Positions 57,455-64,000 of a stretch of 64,000 nt of DNA are shown here, piece after piece; the stretch's first letter is position 1; each line of letters begins with the position of its first letter. The stretch comes from a virus. The translations under genes were made by a program, and so were the position numbers. The stretch lies in the IMG/VR virus record IMGVR_UViG_3300033064_006579, positions 1-64,000 of that record; one strand, 5' to 3'. The notes beneath the pieces are model-generated. The model was not told the DNA's origin. It saw only the letters and a program-made list of their open reading frames with translations, and searched no databases.

Positions 57455-59713
57455 TTATGCGCTCCTTATAGCTTGTCGAAAACCTTGACTCTGCTGAAGA
57501 TTAGTTAAAACCATCTCCATCACCCATTTTTTCCCGTCGAATTTTGCTTCCCCTCTCTGCTCGGCTTTAACATCCTGGCCCTGATTGACGATATTAATTT
57601 GTATATTCGGCCCTCCACCTTTCGGCGTCACTGTTTCTCCACGCTGTAGGATCGCTGGGAATTCATCGGGCTGCAATCCTTCGTGAAGGCGAGAAGCATT
57701 GTCAAAGAGAGATGTTGGCACCATTCTCGTTGGCATCAAAGTCTGCCCGACAACACCGCCTCTGTGCCCAACAGACGCTGGACTGTAATAATCAGGCATA
57801 TCCATAGCGGCATAAGATCCGGGAGCACCCATACCGTAGGGGCTCCACCAATCACTGACTGCCGTCATGGCAGCCTTCACACCAGCCGACAACACTTTTG
57901 ATAGCCTCTCGTAAACAACGATCCTCATTATCTCGCTAATGATACTTGAAGCCATCGCTCTGAAAGCTTCTTTGAAAGACCTTGTCCCCTCTATCCAACC
58001 CCTCGTCGCATCAACAAAACTATTCGCGATATTGTCAGAAAACGCCTTCCATTTCCTCTGCTCTTCCTTCCTCATGTCATCCCAAGCCTTGGCGTAACGC
58101 TTCGCCGCCTTTTCCGCTGCCTCAGCCCCCAGATCGCCTTGCATCTTATCAGTATCACGAGTGAACTTCTTAGGTTCTTTCTTACTAATGTAAAACGGAC
58201 TATAAATATCGGTCGTCTCATAAGCCGATTGCAATACCTCTGCTTCCTTTTTAAACTTGCTGAAACTTTCCCGCGCACTATCGATTGCCTTCGCAAATTT
58301 TGCTGGTTGATCGTAAAGAGCAATGGCACTTTTTTCAAGTTCGTCCATCAATTCTGTTGTTTCTCTAATTGTCTTTTTATACCCTTCGAGTCGAACAATA
58401 GCGGCTTTATACGTATCACTGCCTGGCAAGCCATATCTACCTTCCGCCAACCCTTTTTGGATCGTAGACTCAAATGACATCGCAAGTTCCTGTCTCGTTT
58501 GAGCAAGTCCTCTTTGAATAACCTTCCAACCCGCCCACGCCCGCGTAATCTGCTTGTGCAACCACAAAAAAGCATTTGCTACCGATTCGACAGTAGATAG
58601 AAAGGCGTCCTCAATCACCTTAGCATTATCGACCAAAAATTCTGTGATATGGTCGACAACCTCGCCGATCGTGTTAAAGGCCGCGATGCCAGCGGATTCA
58701 AACGTCTTGAAAAATTTAAGGAACATGGCCTCGATCTTCGACAGCATTGTCTTCCAAGCGCCCCAGAAGGACTCTCTAATCGCCTCTGCGAGAGACTTTG
58801 CTCTCCCCTCTGCTGCGTACATCACATTGATAAACTCAATGACTTCCTCTGATGTCATACTAAAAATCGCAGCCAATTGCCCAGCTCTCGCCCCCAAAAT
58901 TTTAGCTGCATCTTGAGCAGACATTTTCGCGTCAACCATGTCAAGGATGACATCTGTAAAATTCCTCAACGAGCCATCTGTTTTCTTTATTATAATACCG
59001 TAATCCTCAAGGGCTTCGGCTGCTTTTTTCGATGGATTAAGCATCTTCATCATTGCCTGTCTAAGCGTCGTCCCAGCAAGTGATGCCTTAATACCTCTGT
59101 TGGCAAGAAGACCAACGATGCCAGCAACCTGCTCGATATCCATTCCAAACTGCGTCGCCATGGTGCCACCATAAATAAATGCCTGCGACGCCTCCTCGAT
59201 ATTAGTGTTCGCCCTCGATTGAACCTGCGCGAGAACGTCCGAAACCCTTGAAAGTTCACTGACTTCCATGCCGAATTGGAGGAGGATATTAGTAGCGATG
59301 TCAGCCGCCCTACCAAGGTCGAGCATCCCAGCCGTAGCAAGGTCTAACATCTGTGGAAGAGCTTCGATTGTCTGCCCAGCATCAAGGCCCGCCATACCTA
59401 AGAATCTCAACCCCTCTGCGGCCTGACGAGCGGTGAACTCAGTAGTCCTGCCCATCTCCTCGGCAATGGCGGTCATCTGCTCAAATTCTTTTTCGGTGGC
59501 CTGAGTAATCTCCCGCACAAATCGCATCTCTTTATCAAACTTGGCACCGATTACGGCCGCGGTCAGTACGACCCCTGCGAAGGAGGCACCGATAATCATG
59601 GCGTGTCGCTTCACAGACTGAGCGAACTTGCCAACGCTTCTCTGAGCGCCCGCGAGTGCGGTGGTTAGCCCTACTATATTCCCGCCTACCCTAACCCTGA
59701 GATCTTCTTGCAC
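57455..59713 (-). CDS. Tail tape measure protein
   Basis: 752 residues. The N-terminal region is the classic TP901 type: VGKFAQSVKRHAMIIGASFA, EMRFVREITQATEKEFEQMT, GRTTEFTARQAAEGLRFLGM and IKASLAGTTLRQAMMKMLNP. The centre is helical with coiled coils and a hydrophobic patch, and the end is helical. Length sets tail length; 752 residues would predict a tail of roughly 110 nm if the usual 1.5 angstrom per residue holds. The start is a weak ATG after the tail chaperone. Confidence 0.92.
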   Translation of the reverse strand: MQEDLRVRVGGNIVGLTTALAGAQRSVGKFAQSVKRHAMIIGASFAGVVLTAAVIGAKFDKEMRFVREITQATEKEFEQMTAIAEEMGRTTEFTARQAAEGLRFLGMAGLDAGQTIEALPQMLDLATAGMLDLGRAADIATNILLQFGMEVSELSRVSDVLAQVQSRANTNIEEASQAFIYGGTMATQFGMDIEQVAGIVGLLANRGIKASLAGTTLRQAMMKMLNPSKKAAEALEDYGIIIKKTDGSLRNFTDVILDMVDAKMSAQDAAKILGARAGQLAAIFSMTSEEVIEFINVMYAAEGRAKSLAEAIRESFWGAWKTMLSKIEAMFLKFFKTFESAGIAAFNTIGEVVDHITEFLVDNAKVIEDAFLSTVESVANAFLWLHKQITRAWAGWKVIQRGLAQTRQELAMSFESTIQKGLAEGRYGLPGSDTYKAAIVRLEGYKKTIRETTELMDELEKSAIALYDQPAKFAKAIDSARESFSKFKKEAEVLQSAYETTDIYSPFYISKKEPKKFTRDTDKMQGDLGAEAAEKAAKRYAKAWDDMRKEEQRKWKAFSDNIANSFVDATRGWIEGTRSFKEAFRAMASSIISEIMRIVVYERLSKVLSAGVKAAMTAVSDWWSPYGMGAPGSYAAMDMPDYYSPASVGHRGGVVGQTLMPTRMVPTSLFDNASRLHEGLQPDEFPAILQRGETVTPKGGGPNIQINIVNQGQDVKAEQRGEAKFDGKKWVMEMVLTNLQQSQGFRQAIRSA

Positions 59714-59745
59714 GCCTATTTACTCCCTTTCTATATCTGAGATCC

Positions 59746-59982
59746 TCATTCGTTTCGTGGCAACTCCATTTCCTCGCGTTCCCTCTTTATCTTCAAACTC
59801 TTGACATATGCAAATAATTGTAATTTTTTTCTTTCTGTCTTCGGCAATCTTAAAAACTCCTGGTGAGAACATCCTAAGAACTCAGTGCAAACCGACATCT
59901 CTGCATACAATTTGGTGGTGGAGTCGAGATCGTTCTCCCCCATCAAATCGGCAAAAAATCGTCCTCCTCCGCCTCCTTCCAC
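59746..59982 (-). CDS. Tail chaperone extension (gpT-like), reached by -1 frameshift
   Basis: 78 open codons overlapping the end of gpG-like gene by 40 nt; the frame is -1 relative to it. The useful part starts FFADLMGENDLDSTTKLYAE, and ends in a charged helix (SLKIKREREEMELP). It lies immediately before the tape measure gene, where gpT is expected. It has no good start of its own, so expression by frameshift at 59952-59958 is likely. Confidence 0.72.
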   Translation of the reverse strand: MEGGGGGRFFADLMGENDLDSTTKLYAEMSVCTEFLGCSHQEFLRLPKTERKKLQLFAYVKSLKIKREREEMELPRNE

Positions 59983-60479
59983 CTGGTGAGCATCCCAATG
60001 TCCCTCACGATTTGAGTAAATTGCTCGCCGCTCAATCCGATGCTCTGGAGAATCTCAACCCTCTTGTCATCATTCTCGACGAGATTGCCGCTCTTGTCTT
60101 TTAAGGACACGTTGATTCCGCGAAGGACAATCTTGATACCGATATCCGATTCATATTTAACTCGCTCTTTCAGATACACTTCATCGGCATAGTCCAAAAG
60201 GAACACCCATTGTTTTTTTCTGATACCCATATCCCTCGCAATCTGCTTGTCGTCGGGATTAGCGGGATCGATAAGACACTTCCTCGTCGGTGGCGTAGGA
60301 GCATTTTTTTGCAACTGATCCATCAACTCAGAAATACCGCTCGACCTGATGGGAATCCTAACGGGTTTCTCGATTCCGCCCTTCGTCACCTTCACGACAG
60401 AGTAGCCATCGCTCTGAAAGATCTGCTGCCCCTCCACGATCTCGTCGAGAAGTTCGGCCCCTTCAATATTATTGCTCAT
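59943..60479 (-). CDS. Tail assembly chaperone (gpG-like)
   Basis: 178 residues. Beta-rich N-terminus (GYSVVKVTKGGIEKPVRIPI) and a mixed C-terminus ending EAEEDDFLPI. The gene is between the tail tube proteins and the tape measure protein, the gpG position. The end overlaps the gpT-like frame and contains the slippery sequence, so both a short and a long form should be made. Confidence 0.75.
   Translation of the reverse strand: MSNNIEGAELLDEIVEGQQIFQSDGYSVVKVTKGGIEKPVRIPIRSSGISELMDQLQKNAPTPPTRKCLIDPANPDDKQIARDMGIRKKQWVFLLDYADEVYLKERVKYESDIGIKIVLRGINVSLKDKSGNLVENDDKRVEILQSIGLSGEQFTQIVRDIGMLTRWKEAEEDDFLPI
59952..59958 (-). promoter_or_regulatory. -1 programmed frameshift site
   Basis: Minus strand T-TTT-TTG in the zero frame (GAT TTT TTG CCG), a valid X-XXY-YYZ heptamer, followed 9 nt later by the zero-frame stop TGA. 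Slipping back one base leads into the frame of the gpT-like extension. Confidence 0.75.
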
Positions 60480-60500
60480 TACACGCTCTCCTCTCCTATA

Positions 60501-61094
60501 CTAATTTTGAACGGTTGTTCCACTGGTCATCGAAGTGATTCTTGTCACGTCGCCATATACAAGGCCGGCGGCATTAATTGTAACTTCGTCCTCTCCTTCG
60601 TTTACTACCAACTGATCACCAGGGAAGAAAACTTCTCTCCAGCGAAAGCCTATATCAGTACCAGTACCATCCCAAAGCACCTCGACATCCCATGCTTGTT
60701 TAGTCACATCGCTAAACAATGGCGTAGACACCCCGTCGATCATACTCTCACCCTTAGAGCTATACAAGCGGTGCCCATTAATAGTAACCGGCGACGTCCC
60801 GCTCAACATCCTCACGAGATATTGAGTGCTGGTATCATCGATGAGCTTGAAGGTGAACGATAATGGTAATGGCACTAATTTCTCCTCGTCCATCCCTTGT
60901 CGGTACTCCGCATTGCCATCATACACGCCCCTATCCATTACGAGCGTTTCGGAAGGTCTTGCCCTCGAAATTGGAGCGTTGAAGCCAGCGTTGACAAAGA
61001 GTGCTTGTATGTAGAATGGACCGGTAGCTGGATACGGAGCGGCCGATACTCCACTAAATAGACGCAATTCTCCATCTCTATGTTGCAGGATCAT
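60501..61094 (-). CDS. Tail tube protein, copy 1
   Basis: 197 residues. It starts MILQHRDGELRLFSGV and shares most blocks with the next gene (ESMIDGVSTPLFSD, GFRWREVFFPGDQL, SMTSGTTVQ). The fold is beta-rich as expected for a tail tube. The position before the tail chaperones fits a major tail protein. The tandem pair is unusual. Confidence 0.68.
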   Translation of the reverse strand: MILQHRDGELRLFSGVSAAPYPATGPFYIQALFVNAGFNAPISRARPSETLVMDRGVYDGNAEYRQGMDEEKLVPLPLSFTFKLIDDTSTQYLVRMLSGTSPVTINGHRLYSSKGESMIDGVSTPLFSDVTKQAWDVEVLWDGTGTDIGFRWREVFFPGDQLVVNEGEDEVTINAAGLVYGDVTRITSMTSGTTVQN

Positions 61095-61122
61095 GATTTT
61101 TATTCCTCCTTTCCATCAAATT

Positions 61123-61710
61123 TTAACATTGAACGGTTGTTCCACTGGTCATCGAAATGATTCTTGTCACATCACCATAGACCAAACCACTGGCGGTGAT
61201 GGTAACCTCGTCCTCCCCCTCGTTTACAATTAATTGATCGCCGGGGAAGAAGACTTCTCTCCAGCGGAAGCCCAAGCTTACACCGCCTTCCCAAATCGCT
61301 TCGACATCCCACGCCATCTTCGAAGTGTCGCTGAATAATGGTGTAGACACCCCGTCGATCATGCTCTCGCCTTTCACGCTTCTTAGAACATGACTATTAA
61401 CCGTCAACGGCGATGTCCCACTCAACATCCTTACAAGGTATTGAGTAGTTGTATCGTCAATCAGTTTAAAGGTGAACGATAACGGCAAGGGGGCGAGTTT
61501 CTCTTCATCCATCCCCTGACGATACTCTGCGTCGACCGTATAATTACCCCTATCCATTACGAGTTCTTCCGACGGCCTTGTTCGAGCAATTGGAGCACTG
61601 AACCCTGCGTTTACGAAAAGCACCTCCACATAAAAGGGAAATGTTGCCTTTGCAGCAGTGGTCTGTCCGCTGAGTAGCCTCATCTCTCCGTCCCGGTGTT
61701 GTAGAATCAT
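61123..61710 (-). CDS. Tail tube protein, copy 2
   Basis: 195 residues, MILQHRDGEMRLLSGQTTAA, with strong identity to copy 1 over the full length (EYRQGMDEEKL-x-PLPLSF). The two differ mainly in surface stretches and near the middle. One may be the main tube subunit and the other a variant or tail terminator-proximal form. Upstream is a 54-aa gene. Confidence 0.68.
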   Translation of the reverse strand: MILQHRDGEMRLLSGQTTAAKATFPFYVEVLFVNAGFSAPIARTRPSEELVMDRGNYTVDAEYRQGMDEEKLAPLPLSFTFKLIDDTTTQYLVRMLSGTSPLTVNSHVLRSVKGESMIDGVSTPLFSDTSKMAWDVEAIWEGGVSLGFRWREVFFPGDQLIVNEGEDEVTITASGLVYGDVTRIISMTSGTTVQC

Positions 61711-61713
61711 AAC

Positions 61714-61878
61714 TTACCCCTCCTCCCTTCTGCTAACTACCTCAGCGATATCTTTTTCCTCCACCTCTTCGATTGTGATATCACCATTAGCGATTTCTTT
61801 TGCAAGGTCTTTGCTTCTACGACTCGAAAGACCTTTACCCATAAGGATTTCTTTAATCTTTCCCTCGTCAATTTTCAT
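61714..61878 (-). CDS. 54-aa small acidic protein
   Basis: ATG at 61878 after GGAGGAAACAAA. The 54 residues (MKIDEGKIKEILMGKGLSSR, then SKDLAKEIANGDITIEEVEE) are helical and acidic at the end. It lies between the tail terminator and tube genes. Probably real because of the strong ribosome-binding site and tight spacing; function unknown. Confidence 0.58.
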   Translation of the reverse strand: MKIDEGKIKEILMGKGLSSRRSKDLAKEIANGDITIEEVEEKDIAEVVSRREEG

Positions 61879-61890
61879 TTTGTTTCCTCC

Positions 61891-62370
61891 CTACGTCCAT
61901 TTTTGTATCCACTCGATCCCAACAGTGTAATTGTACTGGCGAAAATCATCATTTGGAATTGGCGAATCTGTTATGATTTCCTTCACCGTTAATTCTTGTA
62001 AAACATTGGTAAAATCCTCGCTCGCAAAATCGTAAAAATCTATCTGTGATCCGAGTTCGAAGTAACCCGCTACGATGTCTCGGATTTGGTAGTGTCTATT
62101 CGATTTCGTCGTGCTCTCCGGCTTTACAAATACGTTGAAATTCACTATCGGTTGTGCGATCTTTTTTCTCGTACTACTGCTCCTGTGAAGATCCTCCCAA
62201 TTACCCGTCCCGATGATCCTCACCTGAACCCACTCGTTGTAATCCGCCTCTTCGAAAGGCACCCCTTCGTAATCAATAGCCAACTGTTCCGTGACGACGA
62301 GATTCGCATTGACGTAATTCTCGAGCGACGCCTTGAAATTCTGGTACTTTCCCTCGGCAGATAAAGCCAC
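61891..62370 (-). CDS. Tail terminator-like protein
   Basis: 159 residues from GTG at 62370 (GGGGG before). The layout NLVVTEQLAIDYEGVPFEEA then NEWVQVRIIGTGNWEDLHRS and HYQIRDIVAGYFELG resembles minor tail/terminator proteins (DUF4128-like) placed between the HK97 gp10-like gene and the tube gene. Its start lies 1 nt after a tiny ORF. Call based on order and pattern. Confidence 0.6.
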   Translation of the reverse strand: MALSAEGKYQNFKASLENYVNANLVVTEQLAIDYEGVPFEEADYNEWVQVRIIGTGNWEDLHRSSSTRKKIAQPIVNFNVFVKPESTTKSNRHYQIRDIVAGYFELGSQIDFYDFASEDFTNVLQELTVKEIITDSPIPNDDFRQYNYTVGIEWIQKWT

Positions 62371-62457
62371 CTATATCCCCCTAAAACTAATTCTCGCCGC
62401 TCTAATCGCCACGACAGTAGGTTTTCTTTCTAAAGCAATAGTAATATATAGGGTCAT
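62371..62457 (-). CDS. 28-aa ORF containing the 43-nt element
   Basis: ATG at 62457 overlaps the upstream stop (TAATG), giving MTLYITIALERKPTVVAIRA then ARISFRGI. The core KP-xxx-AIRA-x-RI-x-F is shared with the 25-aa ORF at 20487. The coupled start makes translation more likely here than at 20.5 kb. No known family. Confidence 0.45.
   Translation of the reverse strand: MTLYITIALERKPTVVAIRAARISFRGI
62383..62425 (-). repeat. 43-nt dispersed element, copy 2
   Basis: Minus strand, from AAAACCTACTGTCGTGGCG to GTTTT; 43 nt, same orientation as copy 1 at 20514-20556. Confidence 0.75.
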
Positions 62458-62960
62458 TAAAATCTCATTGCTCCCGCGCCTGGCGTAAGATAGAATTTCT
62501 TCCATTCGTCTCTGTATTTCTCAGCCATGTCCTGCGGTAATTTCTTTTTCCCAATCTCTCTCATGGATACGCGCACCATCCCGTACGCCGCTTGTTTGGA
62601 AAATCCGTATTCGAGAAAGACGATATAAGAAACCCCATTGATTATCTCGATATATTTGTTCATGTGCATCGGTCCGGTGTGATCGGTAAGCCTACCCTCG
62701 CTTCTACCCTGCGAAACCTTATCCGTCCTCTCCGTACTGGGGTGCCTCATAGCGACCGCACGGCCATCTCCGAGTTTATCCATTGCGACAAACCAACCAG
62801 CCCTCGCCCTGCCAAGATCTACAGGCATCTTCTTTATGATTCGAGCCACCAGATCGAAGGCGAATTTCTTCAAAACCAAATCCGTAGCGATGGATGAACC
62901 TTTCATAAAATGTCTAATGTGTTTATTAAAATTCTTAGTCTCGACGGTCATCTCGAACAT
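62457..62960 (-). CDS. HK97 gp10-like tail completion/connector protein
   Basis: 167 residues from ATG at 62960, 9 nt after GGAGG; longer starts are unlikely. ARIIKKMPVDLGRARAGWFV is the 'P-v-d-t-G-x-l-r-x-s-w' block of gp10-like proteins and YIVFLEYGFSKQAAYGMVRV the 'Y-x-x-x-vE-yG' block. It sits before the tail terminator gene, as usual. Confidence 0.75.
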   Translation of the reverse strand: MFEMTVETKNFNKHIRHFMKGSSIATDLVLKKFAFDLVARIIKKMPVDLGRARAGWFVAMDKLGDGRAVAMRHPSTERTDKVSQGRSEGRLTDHTGPMHMNKYIEIINGVSYIVFLEYGFSKQAAYGMVRVSMREIGKKKLPQDMAEKYRDEWKKFYLTPGAGAMRF

Positions 62961-62961
62961 C

Positions 62962-63345
62962 TCAAGCCGCCTCCCCGAAAATAACATACGCAATTCCGAG
63001 CGGGTCCGACTTAATAGCCTTCAAATTATAGGTGTTACCGCTCTCAACGATGAGGTCGGAGGTCGTCAGTGTATTGCTTACAGAGCTCTGCATAAAAACA
63101 AACTTCGCGTCCCCCAATTCGATCCCCTTTTGAATCTCATTCTGCGTCACCACTCCTTTGATTGCCGATACGCCGGACCAGTCAGTGTAAACATCTGAAA
63201 AAACCTGTTTGTCAATGTCGTAGTTGATCGTACTCCCACTCGTGTACTGACGGTATTTCAATATCGTATTGATACTCGTATCGATGACGACATTATTCAC
63301 GTCTGCTTTTATTTGAGCCAAATCCGCTGTCGATAGCAATGGCAA
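62962..63345 (-). CDS. Head-tail connector / head closure-like protein
   Basis: 127 residues. LSTADLAQIKADVNNVVIDT and SISNTL-like ends with TSDLIVESGNTYNLKAIKSD and IAYVIFGEAA resemble head closure or connector proteins, which follow this order before the gp10-like gene. Beta-rich C-terminal half. Call by position. Confidence 0.5.
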   Translation of the reverse strand: MPLLSTADLAQIKADVNNVVIDTSINTILKYRQYTSGSTINYDIDKQVFSDVYTDWSGVSAIKGVVTQNEIQKGIELGDAKFVFMQSSVSNTLTTSDLIVESGNTYNLKAIKSDPLGIAYVIFGEAA

Positions 63346-63346
63346 C

Positions 63347-63682
63347 TTAGATTACCGCCTTGTCGACTATGATCGAGATGTCCTTGCTCTTGTCGATGTT
63401 GCTCGTCGACCACTGGATCTTCAGTTCTCCAATGTGGCTCCCAGCCGCTTGAGTCGTTTGAGAGGCTGCGAGGGCGAGCGTAACGATGCCGTATGCCTCA
63501 CTGGTCCGTGAAAAATTCGTATCGCTCGCCATTATGACGCTGTAAACCGTCGTCGCGTGTGACGCCTTGACCTTGAATGTCAGTGTCGAGCCAGCGAGGT
63601 TTGCCGCCGATGTCCCACTCGAATCAGTCACGGTGAACGTAATCGCCTTCGCCTCTCCCTGCTTCCACCTTAGATCCGCCAT
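63347..63682 (-). CDS. Ig-like beta-sandwich protein (BppU-N-like)
   Basis: 111 residues. The pattern DLRWKQGEAKAITFTVTDSS, then LAGSTLTFKVKAS and ELKIQWSTSNIDKSKDISII fits the small Ig-like or BppU-N beta-sandwich found in connector and baseplate proteins. GGCGGATCT-type leader with weak ribosome-binding site. Role inferred from the neighbourhood. Confidence 0.52.
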   Translation of the reverse strand: MADLRWKQGEAKAITFTVTDSSGTSAANLAGSTLTFKVKASHATTVYSVIMASDTNFSRTSEAYGIVTLALAASQTTQAAGSHIGELKIQWSTSNIDKSKDISIIVDKAVI

Positions 63683-63683
63683 C

Positions 63684-63890
63684 TTATGATACCCCTACTT
63701 TAAAATCATTTATTTCCAGCCAAATTTTAGTTTTCTGATCGTGTACCCCTACTTTAAAAGAAGGGTTCAAAGAAAGCGCGAGCGACATTTCCCGTCGTAT
63801 AATTTCAATAACGCCTACATGAGAAAATTCCGGATCTGCGCCAAGAGGGATTGAATTCCGTGGATAATCTCCATATATTATCTTTCCCAT
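63684..63890 (-). CDS. Hypothetical small protein, 68 aa
   Basis: 68 residues. MGKIIYGDYPRNSIPLGADP, helical in the middle, ending EINDFKVGVS; VGVHDQKTKI and KVGVS form a near repeat. The start overlaps the upstream stop (TAATG). A structural role is likely from position only. Confidence 0.5.
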   Translation of the reverse strand: MGKIIYGDYPRNSIPLGADPEFSHVGVIEIIRREMSLALSLNPSFKVGVHDQKTKIWLEINDFKVGVS

Positions 63891-64000
63891 TATGCTCCGT
63901 CTAAGACAACTGCAGATCTGTTTCCGCTCGAATCAACCGTTTTTACGATTCTATCCTTTGAATCTGCATTATCTCTGAAAGCGATTGTTGTTGTTCCTCC
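63890..64000 (-). CDS. C-terminal end of an upstream structural gene (cut by window edge)
   Basis: The last 36 residues, ending RIVKTVDSSGNRSAVVLDGA, run in one frame to the window edge and terminate in a TAA that overlaps the next start. The beta-rich, Thr/Ser-rich end suits a structural protein. The rest is outside the window. Confidence 0.55.
   Translation of the reverse strand, partial: GGTTTIAFRDNADSKDRIVKTVDSSGNRSAVVLDGA

Overview
The window is a piece of a long-tailed (siphovirus-like) double-stranded DNA phage or prophage genome. I see no ribosomal RNA and no host housekeeping block. Essentially every supported gene lies on the minus strand, packed with ATGA, TAATG or GTGA overlaps, so transcription runs from high to low coordinates. 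Shine-Dalgarno sequences are strong (GGAGG), and a candidate non-coding RNA carries the exact complement of a Bacillota-type 16S rRNA 3' tail. I therefore infer a Bacillota (Firmicutes) host; this is inference.

Layout in the direction of transcription. 64.0-48.2 kb: head-tail connector, tail and lysis genes. They include duplicated tail tube proteins, tail chaperones with a probable -1 frameshift, a tape measure protein, gpM/gpL/NlpC-like tail tip genes, a J-like tip protein, fibre-like proteins, a transglutaminase-like protease and a holin. 48.2-47.2 kb: about 1 kb without genes but with nested hairpins. 47.2-38.3 kb: small accessory proteins, an ArdC-like anti-restriction domain, a ribbon-helix-helix regulator and a Hel308/Ski2-like helicase. 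38.28-37.7 kb: a promoter followed by an approximately 540-nt, highly structured candidate non-coding RNA. 37.7-31.8 kb: UvsW-like helicase, a tRNA-like element, primase, initiator-like protein with an internal 21-bp inverted repeat, and DnaB-like helicase.

31.8-25.0 kb: a 7-deazaguanine DNA-modification island (QueD, QueE, FolE, a second QueD-like protein, radical SAM protein, glycosyltransferase, DpdA) interleaved with four or five tiny paralogous proteins that start (M/R)xIYFAG. 25.0-9.5 kb: sliding clamp, DNA polymerase III alpha fused to a family-4 uracil-DNA glycosylase, thymidylate synthase-like enzyme, dCMP deaminase, clamp loader, gp32-like SSB, RecA, FEN nuclease and an SbcCD-type complex whose ATPase is split into two genes. 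10.3-7.0 kb: three arrays of an unusual 18-bp-period repeat (10-nt motif plus 8-nt variable spacer, two motifs alternating) sit between genes for the split ATPase, an IS110-type transposase-domain protein and a ParB-like protein. 6.9-0 kb: surface-sugar genes (aminotransferase, acetyltransferase, glycosyltransferase-like and sulfotransferase-like proteins, start of a sugar amidotransferase) and two LamG-like proteins.

Together the genes describe a phage with its own replisome, base modification against restriction, and the means to alter or recognise surface carbohydrates. The least explained parts are the alternating repeat arrays, the large structured RNA, the mini-protein family around dpdA, and a 43-nt element present three times.
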